Source: Siphonodentalium dalli
Taxonomy: Eukaryota; Mollusca; Scaphopoda; Gadilida; Siphonodentaliidae
Assembly: GCA_032622095.1 (NCBI GenBank)
Contig: CP136066.1
Location: forward strand, 151,170,224 to 151,234,223
Length of the DNA: 64,000 nucleotides
Direction of reading: 5' to 3'
This document shows positions 59,101 through 60,731 of the stretch, one piece after another (position 1 is the first letter of the stretch; each line of letters opens with the position of its first letter). The notes under the pieces are model-generated. The model was not told where the DNA came from. It saw only the letters and a program-made list of their open reading frames with translations, and did no database searches. A program made the translations under genes and the position numbers.

Positions 59101-60644
59101 AATATGCCGTAAGGCAGGCTAGCATCACCGAATTCATCCTCAATCTGATTAGGCCTCAATGGCCAATAAACACCTAGGAACAGATTGAAGTCCTACAGTT
59201 GAAGTTGGTGATACACACCCATTGACCACCTCAATTATGCATTTTATCTTCTGCAAATTAGGGGGACATTGAAACTGAACAGGTGGAAAAAAGTGACTAA
59301 AACAAACTTTCTATTTGATGCTTAGGATACTTCCCAGAAGATGAGGCTTAAGCAGAATTAGGTCCCTGGAGGGTGTATTTGGTAATGCTGGCATGCTGTA
59401 TGGGGTAGCAACACTAAATTCACCCTCTGGGGACCTCATTCTGTAAATGTCAGAAACACTATTTCCAGACTTGAAGAAATCTAAGCCATTCACAATACCA
59501 TTGTATGTCAGGGAAACCCTATCAGTCATCATTTAACCTTGGGAGCACCAGTTTGTTTTTAAATTGCTACACATATGTTAACATAAACCAGCCAGATGGC
59601 ATCTATTATTCTAATCTAAATTAATGACCTGTGTCTTTGCAGATATATATGCTTCTGTGGTGAGAAGAGGTATTAATTAAATATGAGGTGATATGGCTTG
59701 GAAGGGATGTTGGCTGATGGCAGGGTGGGGGAGGGGTGGGTCTGGGCCATGTGGGAGGGGGGTTGGCGGGTGAGAATGGAATGTTTCCATAATTTCATTA
59801 AAGAGTAATTTTTCATAACTCTGCAGATGTTATAATGGTGTCACTTTTTAAAAATTTTATAACATGTTTAAAAAATAATGTTTTTGTTTGTTAAATTTTG
59901 TTTTCGAGTTATGTCACTGGCTCCGCCCACATTTGACCCAGTGACCTCATTTGAACAAATCCGAACCACAATCCCCAAAGGACCCTTTGTACCAAATATG
60001 AACACATTCGGCCCAATGAAATTCAAGAAGAATTCGCTGTAAGAATTACTATGGTAGAAAAGAGTTATGGTCCTAGCTTCGCAACTATTTGACCCAGTGA
60101 CCTCATTTTAACAAATCTGAATGAGAGTCACGTCACCTAGGGAACATCCACACCAAATATGAACCAATTCGGTCCAATGGAATCAGAGGAGGCTATAAAA
60201 GGATTACATCAGAATGGTCTATTATTGATTTGGAGGGATGTACGGTAATATAAGTAGACGACAGCTAATAAACGTACAGAAGGAGTCCTATCTATTAAGA
60301 GAAATGTTCAGAAAATAAGTTCAACAAATGATTGTTGAACTTATTATCTGGACATTTCCTACAGGATAACTACTCTTCAATGAAAGAGTTAAGCATTTGC
60401 AATATACAGAATAGAGATTAGCAAAAGCGTACCTTGCAACTATGACTTCCAATTACAATCGATAAATATATTCAAAGGGCCATATACAAATAAAAAATTT
60501 GTGTGTTTTGACAGTTTACTATCATGAAACAATTATATATTACATTATTTTTACAAATACAACATGTGTACACAATAAAATAAATGATCAACATTCTTAC
60601 TTGAGAAATTAAGGTGACATAACATTCATGATTGTTATCATTTT
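5446..60644 (-). CDS. FNTB: Protein farnesyltransferase subunit beta, 13 exons, 5' end missing
   Basis: This is the catalytic beta subunit of the cytosolic FNTA/FNTB heterodimer, which transfers a 15-carbon farnesyl group from farnesyl diphosphate to the cysteine of C-terminal CaaX motifs (Ras, lamins). Exons, 5' to 3' on the minus strand: 60644-60601, 24852-24785, 23075-23000, 21986-21895, 18874-18825, 17231-17135, 16267-16184, 15390-15304, 12883-12754, 11739-11607, 7773-7659, 7373-7259, 5541-5446. All introns are GT-AG and every junction is in phase. The exons total 1187 nt, about 394 residues plus stop; with the roughly 35 missing N-terminal residues this approaches the 437 of human FNTB. 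Visible active-site residues (mammalian numbering, from established structures) are W102/W106, R202/Y205, H248/C254, R291/K294/Y300, zinc ligands D297/C299/H362, and Y361. The protein reads as intact. The match to FNTB is better than to the GGTase-I or Rab GGTase beta subunits, notably the HLAPTYAAVNALC and DASRPWLCYWILHSLELL segments. The first exon and promoter were not found. Confidence 0.95.
5573..6515. mobile_element. Old TTAA-type element family T, split by a nested MITE
   Basis: The left part (CACCCCTAAATTACTATTTC, TTCGGCTTTAGGG, GAGTTGAGGAACCCA) and the right part near 6415-6510 (GAAATTGTAATTTAGGGGT) are the inverted arms of the family that is intact at 53827-54170. The middle holds another MITE at 5820-6151 and other sequence. 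It occupies the last FNTB intron, starting about 30 bp from the terminal-exon acceptor. Confidence 0.6.
5820..6151. mobile_element. TTAA-flanked MITE, 332 bp, nested
   Basis: Flanked by TTAA at 5816-5819 and 6152-6155. The inverted arms begin AGGGGTACTGTACACTAAAT and end ATTTAGTGTACAGTACCTCT, and extend over about 105 bp (left arm to about 5925, right from about 6050) with a few mismatches. No coding frame. It lies inside the older family T copy. Confidence 0.8.
6664..6677. repeat. Homopolymer (C)14
   Basis: A C run of 14 bases in the last FNTB intron, one of several long G/C runs in this gene. Confidence 0.9.
6735..6880. repeat. Repeat family P fragment
   Basis: Contains GGCTCCCATTTAGAGGTC and GGATTTAGTCATGCAAAGAG, the same motifs as 845-1910 and 63780-64000. 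Confidence 0.7.
6893..7030. repeat. Short minisatellite, about 34-bp period
   Basis: About five copies of a unit like CAACATCATAGTAAATTAGC followed by AGAACC, with variable C runs. It is intronic, just downstream (transcript sense) of the donor-bearing 55-bp repeat. Confidence 0.7.
7066..7284 (-). repeat. 55-bp tandem repeat carrying a splice donor, 4 copies
   Basis: Four units with GCTCACCAG (transcript CTG|GTGAGC) at 7088, 7143, 7198 and 7253, an exact 55-bp spacing. The unit contains CGTATGAGAATGACTATTAA and ATTGATGGCCTATTAT. The unit at the highest coordinates overlaps the last 26 nt of FNTB coding exon 7259-7373 and its real donor; the other three are intronic copies of exon end plus donor. 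Confidence 0.9.
7259..7373 (-). CDS. FNTB: FNTB exon carrying the zinc-ligand histidine
   Basis: A 115-nt exon, acceptor TTATGACAG, donor CTG|GTGAGC. It encodes PRDYYHTCYCLSGLSVSQHF then AGGKMTDSLIIGNQSNEL. YYHTCYCLSGLS holds the Y361 and zinc-ligand H362 equivalents (human DFYHTCYCLSGLS). The last 26 nt of the exon and its donor belong to a 55-bp tandem repeat, and three more GTGAGC donor copies follow in the intron. The true donor was chosen because it joins in phase 0 to the last exon and because reading past it stops after VSY. Confidence 0.95.
7659..7773 (-). CDS. FNTB: FNTB exon, HWMFHQGALQEYIL segment
   Basis: A 115-nt exon, acceptor GATTTTGTAG, donor AAA|GTAAGT read as AA|GTAAGT. It encodes EDSCLSGDHWMFHQGALQEY then ILICCQHQCGGLIDKPG. 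It aligns with human MSHWMFHQQALQEYILMCCQ and CPAGGLLDKPGK. A run of 20 C on the transcript strand lies 40-60 nt upstream of the acceptor (7814-7833), which is an extreme pyrimidine tract. Confidence 0.97.
7814..7833. repeat. Homopolymer (G)20 on plus strand
   Basis: Read as C20 in the FNTB transcript, 40-60 nt upstream of the acceptor at 7774. Length variation here could alter the pyrimidine environment of the splice site. Confidence 0.9.
7834..8585. other. Intron sequence, no gene seen
   Basis: FNTB intron. It has a local near-duplicate: AAGTGATAATATGGTTTTGA near 7970 and again near 8050 with AAATGG. Nothing else stands out. Confidence 0.5.
8586..11135. mobile_element. Intronic element built of three ~620-bp tandem units plus a minisatellite
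   Basis: Three tandem units of about 620 bp, seen from AACAACGCTCTTTAT at 8966, 9592 and 10212 and from CACTTCCGGTT further along each unit. Each contains phrases such as AACGGCTAGACC-type and GATTTGAAATTTGGTA. The left boundary is the palindrome CTTCCATG-TGTTAA-CATGGAAG; GAACATGGAAGTATCG lies at the right end. The open frames across it have no recognisable product. The wording resembles the non-coding cores of Helitron-like elements, but no Helitron ends were identified. Confidence 0.6.
10460..10925. repeat. Minisatellite of about 60-80 bp units
   Basis: About seven copies of TACTACCTATATACGAGCGC, CTGCGGCGCATAAGATACTA and TGGGTGGCGGGATGGG. GCGCCTGCGGCGC is a perfect 5-bp-stem hairpin in most units. 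The array interrupts the third 620-bp unit: sequence homologous to that unit resumes at about 10930 with GATTTCACTTCCGG. Confidence 0.85.
11322..11481. repeat. Left arm of inverted duplication around an FNTB exon
   Basis: 160 bp nearly identical to the reverse complement of 11722-11880; only a couple of differences are seen. It contains a copy, on the plus strand, of the last intron bases and first 18 nt of FNTB exon 11607-11739 (TTTTCAG then CGATGGACAGCTTACAAG). Confidence 0.92.
11607..11739 (-). CDS. FNTB: FNTB exon carrying zinc ligands D and C
   Basis: A 133-nt exon, acceptor ATTTTCAG, donor ATT|GTAAGT. It encodes RWTAYKQMPYEGGFQGRTNK then LVDGCYSFWQGGAFPLIHR and ILMVD. LVDGC holds the aspartate and cysteine that bind the catalytic zinc (D297 and C299 equivalents). 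The preceding R and K (R291, K294) and the following Y (Y300) bind the diphosphate. The first 18 nt and about 140 nt of upstream intron are present again in inverted orientation at 11322-11481, so this exon's acceptor can pair with a copy of itself. Confidence 0.97.
11722..11880. repeat. Right arm of inverted duplication (parent copy with exon start)
   Basis: 159 bp covering the first 18 nt of the exon, its acceptor and about 140 bp of upstream intron. It pairs with 11322-11481 across a 240-bp spacer that holds the rest of the exon. Confidence 0.92.
11881..12753. other. Intron with a diverged tandem duplication
   Basis: FNTB intron. Between about 12240 and 12660 two diverged copies of a 175-bp unit are seen (GGTCATAACTCCGCTAACAA; ACCAAATTTGAAAACAAT; AACTAAAGTTATCA). 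This is a dispersed-repeat type without a coding frame. Confidence 0.6.
12754..12883 (-). CDS. FNTB: FNTB exon, EAHGGYSFCG segment
   Basis: A 130-nt exon, acceptor TTGTTCCAG, donor CTG|GTAAAT. It encodes CQTYEGGFGGCPGMEAHGGY, SFCGIAALTLLGR and TKLADLSQLL. It is a complete prenyltransferase repeat with the histidine (H248 equivalent, diphosphate binding) and the cysteine (C254 equivalent) seen in mammalian FNTB CQNWEGGIGGVPGMEAHGGY. It ends in phase 0. Confidence 0.97.
12884..13660. other. Intron sequence, family F remnant
   Basis: FNTB intron. Contains a truncated family F end at 12944-12982 (GTCACTAAATTCACC, CTGCAAATGACACACACAC). No other structure is recognised. Confidence 0.5.
13665..14056. 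mobile_element. piggyBac-like MITE with two internal palindromes, 392 bp
   Basis: Flanked by TTAA at 13661-13664 and 14057-14060. The terminal inverted repeats are CCCTTTACCCAACA and TGTTGGGTAAAGGG. Inside are two near-perfect 77-bp palindromes (GCCAATGCATTCTCTTATAT with GCGAG, then its complement) at 13808-13884 and 13960-14036, mirror images of each other. No coding frame. The same palindrome appears at 2770-2930, 57055-57125 and 62630-62790. Confidence 0.85.
14235..15018. mobile_element. Hairpin-ended element with three ~183-bp tandem units
   Basis: Three units contain AGACGTCATAATCGCAGGTG, TTCCCATGGTACTAAATATC and AAGTCGAAAAAGGGGGATAA at about 183-bp spacing (14493, 14665, 14835). It ends with GACGGACGGACGGAC and the stem-loop TACCCCCCCTAAC-TTCG-TTGCGGGGGGTA. 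Elements with this GACGG plus CCCCCC/GGGGGG hairpin end are, from memory, frequent in mollusc genomes. A fragment related to the other end (CTGTCCCATGCGACTA) lies at 57590. Intronic in FNTB. Confidence 0.7.
15304..15390 (-). CDS. FNTB: FNTB exon, GAYCALSV segment
   Basis: An 87-nt exon, acceptor TTATTACAG, donor CAG|GTAAGC. It encodes GAYCALSVAKIANIVTDGMF and DGTAEWIV, with a serine formed across the next junction. It aligns with human RSAYCAASVASLTNIITPDLF and EGTAEWIARC. The tyrosine of AYC corresponds to Y205 of the active site. The in-phase splice to the CQTYEGG exon is the only join compatible with the family. Confidence 0.95.
15391..16183. other. Intron sequence, nothing recognised
   Basis: AT-rich FNTB intron with no repeat or gene that I can support. 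Confidence 0.5.
16184..16267 (-). CDS. FNTB: FNTB exon, GEVDIR segment
   Basis: An 84-nt exon, acceptor TTTTTTTGCAG, donor AG|GTACTG. It encodes ETLHSFVMKMKAPDKGFKMH followed by DDGEVDI, and an arginine codon is split across the junction. It aligns with human REKLLQYLYSLKQPDGSFLMH then VGGEVDVR; the arginine formed at the junction is the equivalent of R202, which contacts farnesyl diphosphate and peptide in mammalian structures. The donor GTACTG is weaker than the others in this gene. Confidence 0.93.
16268..17134. repeat. Intron with degenerate tandem repeats
   Basis: Between about 16560 and 17060, three to four degenerate copies of a 130-170 bp unit (CACAATACCTGTTACACATC; TGAAGTTTTAGGTAAATA; AACTGTAGGAG). 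No coding frame. FNTB intron. Confidence 0.6.
17135..17231 (-). CDS. FNTB: FNTB exon, HLAPTYAAVNALC segment
   Basis: A 97-nt exon, acceptor TTAAACAG, donor CAG|GTTAGG. It encodes GPGQEAHLAPTYAAVNALC and continues ILQTEEAYNIIN, matching human residues GPGQYPHLAPTYAAVNALC and TEEAYDIINR. The HLAPTYAAV stretch is a signature shared by farnesyltransferase beta subunits. Phases are 1 in and 2 out, both satisfied by the neighbours. Confidence 0.96.
17232..18824. other. Intron sequence, nothing recognised
   Basis: FNTB intron. An open frame at 17657-18017 has no recognisable homology and no splice or start support. Otherwise AT-rich unique-looking sequence. Confidence 0.5.
18825..18874 (-). CDS. 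FNTB: FNTB exon, first glycine-rich prenyltransferase repeat
   Basis: A short 50-nt exon, acceptor CTTTCAG, donor CAG|GTAAGC. It encodes VANFLAKCQCPSGGFA and splits a glycine codon at its end, so that CQCPSGGFAGGPGQ forms across the junction. This is the first CQxxxGGFxGGPGQ prenyltransferase repeat (human CQSPEGGFGGGPGQ). Its small size means gene finders could easily miss it; loss by skipping would shift the frame. Confidence 0.93.
18995..19420 (+). mobile_element. Foldback element family F, copy 3 (best preserved)
   Basis: 426 bp with terminal inverted repeats ATTATAGTGTGCCTGTCATT and AATGACAGGCACACTATAAT. Subterminal snap-backs of GAATTTAGTGA are present at both ends. The flanks share a diverged direct repeat (ACTAAATACTCATTGATGAG near 18951 and ACTAAATAATCATTGATGAG near 19436), so it may lie within a duplicated segment. 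Confidence 0.85.
19440..19660. repeat. Repeat family R
   Basis: Shares CATCCAAACAAGTAGTAGAC-type and AACATTCCCATCAATGAATA phrases with 21130-21340, and in inverted orientation with 60190-60380. Dispersed non-coding repeat in intron. Confidence 0.55.
20096..20960. other. GC-rich island inside an AT-rich intron, possible solo LTR or retroelement remnant
   Basis: Markedly higher GC and CpG content than its surroundings (for example CGGTACGATCCGTTCCG, TGGGCGCCGGCTCCGAATCG), with a 109-codon open frame at 20263-20592 that matches nothing I recognise. ATGAATAAATAAGC near 20955 could be a polyadenylation signal on the plus strand. It lies between FNTB exons 21895-21986 and 18825-18874. A retroelement remnant or an antisense non-coding transcript are possible; neither is shown. 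Confidence 0.4.
21130..21340. repeat. Repeat family R, second copy
   Basis: AACATCCCTCCAAATGAATA, ATAGACCATTCCAGC and ATTATCTGAACAT are shared with 19440-19660 and 60190-60380. Confidence 0.55.
21895..21986 (-). CDS. FNTB: FNTB exon, DASRPWLCYW segment
   Basis: A 92-nt exon, acceptor TTCTTTGCAG, donor CA|GTGAGT. It encodes CLDASRPWLCYWILHSLELL and then AENIPEDVAS, almost identical to human FNTB in the first twenty residues. It contains the serine and the two tryptophans equivalent to S99, W102 and W106, which line the farnesyl and CaaX pocket. It ends with two bases of a glutamine codon. This is the most conserved part of the N-terminal half, and no frameshift or missing residue is seen. Confidence 0.96.
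21987..22999. other. Intron sequence, nothing recognised
   Basis: FNTB intron without supported repeats or genes. Confidence 0.5.
23000..23075 (-). CDS. FNTB: FNTB exon, LHRKFLWKGL segment
   Basis: A 76-nt exon, acceptor TATTTCAG, donor CAG|GTAAGG. It encodes IPLLDRELHRKFLWKGLRNL followed by SESYQ, matching the human region LVLQREKHFHYLKRGLRQL up to DAYE. This is the helix leading into the first barrel repeat. It starts with one base that completes the split codon from the previous exon and ends in phase 0. A family-F foldback element begins only about 34 bp upstream (at 23109), close to the branch-point and pyrimidine-tract region of this exon's acceptor. Confidence 0.92.
23109..23530 (-). 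mobile_element. Foldback element family F, copy 4
   Basis: Begins TTTAGTGTGTCTGACATTTT and ends AAATGTCAGACACACTAAA, with internal GAGGTCC...GAATTTAGTGA snap-backs. Its right neighbour is intron; its left end is 34 bp from the FNTB acceptor at 23076. Confidence 0.8.
23531..24784. other. Intron with repeat family P fragment
   Basis: FNTB intron. A 10-codon phrase GATGATATGAGAGTATCTGG is doubled near 23725-23770. Family P occupies about 24470-24700 (AAATTTCAAAATGGATGCTG; CATCTAGAGGTCACTCCAAA); the open frame over it (24434-24733) is not a gene. Confidence 0.6.
24785..24852 (-). CDS. FNTB: FNTB exon with VEESV motif
   Basis: A 68-nt exon with acceptor CTTGCAG and donor GTGAGTATG. It encodes RDVEESVSRHFSSFVNRIAPD and ends with two bases of a codon completed by the next exon. 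VEE...FSS corresponds to human VEEKIQEVFSS at about residues 51-61, in the N-terminal helical region before the alpha-alpha barrel. A second frame is open across this exon and well past its donor, giving an alternative 118-nt exon ending at a GTATGG donor. The FNTB frame is preferred because of the homology and the exact phase fit to both neighbours. Confidence 0.85.
24853..25741. other. Start of giant intron, nothing recognised
   Basis: AT-rich intron directly upstream of the FNTB exon at 24785-24852. No gene or repeat is supported. Confidence 0.5.
25742..26064 (-). mobile_element. tRNA-headed SINE, minus strand
   Basis: The reverse complement begins GGTGGTCCAGTGGTTAGC (RNA polymerase III A-box-like) followed by GACTCGTAATG and a B-box-like GATCGAATCCC about 50 bp later, as in tRNA-derived SINEs. 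It ends with GCGCTATATAAATGTATTG and an ATT-rich tail, a 3' end typical of many marine-animal SINEs. The length of about 320 bp fits. It is transcribed in the same direction as FNTB. Confidence 0.8.
26065..27703. other. Giant intron, weak internal repeats
   Basis: Two copies of a phrase around TGGCTACAGTTGTGATCTAA (26671) and CTGGCTACAGTTGCGATCAA (26845) suggest a diverged duplication of about 175 bp. No gene seen. Confidence 0.5.
27704..28876. mobile_element. 1.17-kb terminal-inverted-repeat element with palindromic minisatellite ends
   Basis: The ends are TTTAGGACATGGGAAT and its complement ATTCCCATGTCCTAAA. Just inside each end is an array of 23-24 bp palindromic units (TTCGTGGCCACGAA spaced by ATAACTA): five to six copies on the left (27735-27860) and three on the right (28786-28850), inverted relative to each other. 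The core has repeated phrases CCCGATCCAAAATGG and GTTGTAGGGTGGCCCC. No transposase frame. Confidence 0.75.
28877..31009. other. Giant intron, short duplication
   Basis: Mostly unremarkable. GATGCATTCAGATGCATTGA occurs at about 29983 and 30085 within a duplicated segment of about 50 bp at 102-bp spacing. A G9 run with poly-A/T neighbours near 29223-29320 resembles 33600-33740 in inverted form. Confidence 0.5.
31010..32660. repeat. Degenerate ~130-170 bp repeats ending in GACGG satellite
   Basis: Multiple diverged copies of ACCGATCGATACCAAAAACT, ATACAGGTGA-GTGTGTCATC and ATAAAATTTGAACATGAT between 31010 and 32600, ending in (GACGGACA)n at 32610-32647. A second (GACGG)n tract lies at 33150-33190. 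Confidence 0.65.
32661..33800. repeat. GTGGCTAGCCAC-rich repeat and GACGG tract
   Basis: Repeated ATGTGGCT and GGTGGCTAGCCACATAAA palindromes near 32670-33135, then (GACGG)n at 33150-33190 and a hairpin GTGTACCATACATGGTATGG. Probably related non-autonomous repeats. Confidence 0.5.
33801..34520. repeat. Degenerate tandem repeats, about 180-bp unit
   Basis: GATCGCAACTGTAGTACTG, GAGACTTATCTGACGA, TTTCAGAGTCATACTTGA and GGCTAATCGTGTTAGTT occur at about 33822 and again near 34010, with weaker copies to 34520 and around 34900-35040. No coding frame. Confidence 0.65.
35395..40078 (+). repeat. Poly-C-punctuated satellite array, about 25 monomers
   Basis: Monomers of about 130-220 bp, each starting CGCCTGAATTTTCCATACCT after a run of about 10-42 C and reading TAACATCTATTGGCGAGATA, then one of two 3' halves. 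Type A has GGTGGCAAGGAAGCATGTCT and TCACCCAGTTTATCTC; type B has GGTGACAAGGAAGCATGATT, TAATTATAGTTCGGAG and TTTAACTAGTTTATCTC. Hybrids and two identically deleted monomers (36954, 38694) occur. The longest run is 42 C (36725-36766). The array runs into the assembly gap. Confidence 0.95.
40079..40178. other. Assembly gap (100 N)
   Basis: Exactly 100 N, the usual placeholder for a gap of unknown size. It falls within or at the edge of the poly-C array. Confidence 0.99.
40179..40284. mobile_element. piggyBac-like MITE truncated by the gap
   Basis: Same family as 3036-3158: GAGCTCTTTCCATCAGTG, AAGGAAATATGGGTTGATAC, ending TGACACTGAAAGGG followed by TTAA (40285-40288). The left end is lost in the gap. 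Confidence 0.85.
40585..41440 (-). repeat. Poly-C satellite array in inverted orientation, 4 monomers
   Basis: The same A and B monomers as at 35395-40078 but reverse-complemented (GATAAACTAGGTTAATTCC; GCCAATAGATGTTAAGGTAT; G runs of 12 to about 40). Order from low to high coordinate alternates B, A, B, A. The last units near 41360-41440 are shortened, with short G/C runs. Confidence 0.93.
41569..42428 (-). mobile_element. Non-autonomous Helitron, 860 bp
   Basis: On the minus strand it starts TCTATTATATATTTTGGAAG and ends with the hairpin CCCGGACGAAGTCAGG then TCACCTTCTAG, inserted between A and T. A 5' TC, a 3' CTRR, a hairpin 7-10 bp before it and an A^T target without duplication are the established Helitron marks. 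The inside has five ~120-bp tandem units (CACATACCAAGTTTCATCGA; ACCTTGAAATGACCCGATTT) and a (CA)n tract at 42378-42405. No Rep/helicase frame. Confidence 0.85.
42429..43340. other. Giant intron, nothing recognised
   Basis: AT-rich intron without supported features. Confidence 0.5.
43341..43450. repeat. Imperfect palindrome
   Basis: AGGTCACAGGTTAAACGTAC and its partner GTACATTTAACCTGTGACCT face each other around a 60-70 bp centre; GGTTAAATGTACTCAGAG follows as a third copy of the arm. Small foldback of unknown family. Confidence 0.65.
43451..45317. other. Giant intron, nothing recognised
   Basis: AT-rich unique-looking sequence with no gene supported. Confidence 0.5.
45318..45684 (+). repeat. 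Segmental duplication X, copy 1
   Basis: 367 bp nearly identical to 51605-51972 in direct orientation, from ATTGGTTACTT to AATAACTTTATTTT. Differences include CATGGGTCGACATG versus CATGTCGACCACATG. Confidence 0.95.
45685..47079. other. Giant intron, AT-rich, nothing recognised
   Basis: Includes a short (AT)n tract near 46371-46390. No gene supported. Confidence 0.5.
47080..48700. repeat. Degenerate short-period satellite (TTTTGATGCCATTCGGGCAA)
   Basis: Dozens of imperfect 20-30 bp units around TTTTGATGCCATTCGGGCAA, GACTATTGACGCCCTCCGGG and AAATTTGATGTCCTACG, interrupted near 47230-47880 by other sequence. A block of about 190 bp (CGACTTTGTTGCTGGAATCG to CAGGCAATTTTGATGCCATT) is present twice, near 47850 and 48045. 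Open frames here are by-products of the repeat. Confidence 0.8.
48701..49597. other. Giant intron, nothing recognised
   Basis: AT-rich, no supported features. Confidence 0.5.
49598..50185 (+). repeat. Three tandem copies of a ~192-bp unit
   Basis: Units start near 49598, 49793 and 49985 with TATGGTGTTGGCAATACATG. They contain GGGGATGACTTACCCACAGA, TTCCTTGCGATGAGACT and GAGATGTTCACAC and end ATTATTTGTATGTAG. The array stops 13 bp before the Helitron at 50198. CAGGTGGGT-type and TGACTTACCC phrases look like splice signals but sit in no frame. Confidence 0.9.
50198..50919 (+). mobile_element. Non-autonomous Helitron, 722 bp
   Basis: Starts TCTATTATATATTTTGAAAG and ends CCCGGACGAAGTCGGG (hairpin), TCACCTT, CTAG, inserted A^T. 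It has the same ends as the copy at 41569-42428 but a different interior, with phrases GACTCCAAAACGACTAAGCC and AATTCCGATGAAATTTGGTA. No Rep/helicase frame, so it would depend on an autonomous relative. Confidence 0.87.
51318..51608 (+). repeat. Segmental duplication Y, copy 1
   Basis: 291 bp nearly identical to 52050-52346. Contains the perfect 13-bp-stem hairpin TATATTGGGGAGC...GCTCCCCAATATA. Directly abuts copy 2 of X, overlapping by ATTG. Confidence 0.95.
51605..51972 (+). repeat. Segmental duplication X, copy 2
   Basis: Near-identical to 45318-45684, about 6.3 kb away in direct orientation, lying between the two Y copies. Confidence 0.95.
52050..52346 (+). repeat. Segmental duplication Y, copy 2
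   Basis: Same as 51318-51608 except for a 6-bp insertion (CTAGTA within CATGTACTAGTACATG) and about one substitution. Confidence 0.95.
52347..52929. other. Giant intron, nothing recognised
   Basis: AT-rich, no supported features. A phrase TACTGGTTGGAGAGTATAAT near 52557 resembles 35155 (CCAACTGGAGAGTATAATCC), a dispersed repeat. Confidence 0.45.
52930..53235 (+). repeat. Possible SINE/LINE 3'-end fragment
   Basis: Moderately GC-rich block with TGCGCACGTTAAAGATCCCT, a phrase I associate from memory with the 3' ends of non-LTR elements and SINEs of marine animals, followed by ACAGACAGACAGATACAG. No A/B box or coding frame was identified. Confidence 0.35.
53827..54170. mobile_element. TTAA-flanked MITE family T, 344 bp
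   Basis: Flanked by TTAA (53823-53826 and 54171-54174). The inverted arms of about 120 bp begin AGGTACTCAATCCGATTAAG and end CTTAATCGGATTGAGTACCT, including TTACTATTTCTTTGGCTTCG and its complement. A second internal inversion is seen around AGTTATTAACAATAATAACC. No coding frame. Confidence 0.85.
54420..54558. repeat. Repeat family S, interrupted by the hAT element
   Basis: TTACTATGGAGGGAAAGAGT, TATGGCCCTGG and ATTTGACCT; related to 56480-56950, 58610-58880 and 59900-60200. It continues after the hAT insertion at 55920. Confidence 0.65.
54567..55911. mobile_element. Non-autonomous hAT-like element, 1345 bp
   Basis: The termini TAGTGATGCGGACCGG and CCGGTCCACATCACTA are inverted, and the element is flanked by a perfect 8-bp direct repeat ATTCAGTC (54559-54566, 55912-55919). 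An 8-bp duplication and a TAGTGATG-like terminus are established hAT traits. Subterminal clusters of GGACCGG and GGTCCGGTCC occur at both ends, as expected of transposase-binding repeats. There is no transposase frame; family T MITE 54907-55372 is nested inside. Confidence 0.88.
54907..55372. mobile_element. TTAA-flanked MITE family T, nested in the hAT element
   Basis: Flanked by TTAA at 54903-54906 and 55373-55376. Starts AGGTACTCAATCCG, ends GGGTTGAGTACCT, with inner arms TTCGAGTCGAGGAACCCA and GACTCGAATCAAATATTTTT. It is longer and more diverged than the copy at 53827. Confidence 0.8.
55920..57050. repeat. Repeat families Q and S
   Basis: Family Q (GGATAAGTGGTGATTAAGAA) at about 55985-56070 also occurs at 58430-58510 and 58955-59035. 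Family S (GAATTACTATGGAGGGAAAG; TTTTAACAAATCTGAATGTG; GAGTCACCCAGGGAACATCC) has several tandem copies at about 56480-56950. Confidence 0.7.
57055..57169. mobile_element. TTAA-bounded palindrome element
   Basis: TTAA at 57051-57054 and 57170-57173. The near-perfect palindrome GCCAGTGCATTTGCTTATAT...GAGAATGCACTGGC covers 57055-57123 and is followed by CTCCTGTCATGAAAGGG. The left terminus lacks the CCCTTTCATGACAGGAG repeat, so it is probably a 5'-truncated copy of the 62586 type. Confidence 0.6.
57174..58514. other. Intron, mostly unremarkable
   Basis: Contains a short CCCTAA-like tract at about 57686-57708 and a fragment of the 14235 element near 57585. No gene supported. Confidence 0.5.
58515..59040. 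repeat. Fragments of families F, S and Q
   Basis: A partial family F end (58515-58609, ACCGAATTCACCCTCTGGGG), then family S (58620-58880) and family Q (58940-59035) with a C12 run near 58952. Confidence 0.65.
59046..59463 (+). mobile_element. Foldback element family F, copy 5
   Basis: Begins TTTAGTATGTCTGATATTTG and ends AATGTCAGAAACACTATTT. More diverged than copy 3 but with the same terminal and internal inverted blocks (GGTGAATTTAATGACA; AACACTAAATTCACCCTC). Confidence 0.75.
59464..60600. repeat. Intron with families S and R
   Basis: Family S units at about 59900-60180 (AACAAATCCGAACCACA; GTAAGAATTACTATGGTAG). Family R at 60190-60380 in inverted orientation to 21130-21340 (CTATTATTGATTTGGAGGGA). 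AACAAATGATTGTTGAACTT is a short palindrome near 60330. Confidence 0.6.
60601..60644 (-). CDS. FNTB: FNTB probable upstream coding exon (N-terminal region)
   Basis: A 44-nt exon candidate with acceptor TTTCTATAG, a pyrimidine-rich tract, and donor CAA|GTAAGA. It reads NDNNHECYVTLISQ after a split codon. Joined to the next exon (RDVEESVSRHFSSF) it gives TLISQRDVEESV, which lines up without gaps with human TSIEQAKVEEKI: T, I, Q, V, E, E are identical. The junction is phase 0 on both sides. Acceptance implies a 35.7-kb intron. The candidate is short, so chance cannot be excluded; RNA reads would decide. The codon split at its 5' end (xAA) shows that another coding exon lies upstream, and I could not find it within the window. 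Confidence 0.55.
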
Positions 60645-60731
60645 CTATAGAAATCATAGTAAGAAGACAAAGTCACTTCATTTCATTCACGCAATAGTTT
60701 CAGCAGAGGTCACAAAATATATATGAGATAT

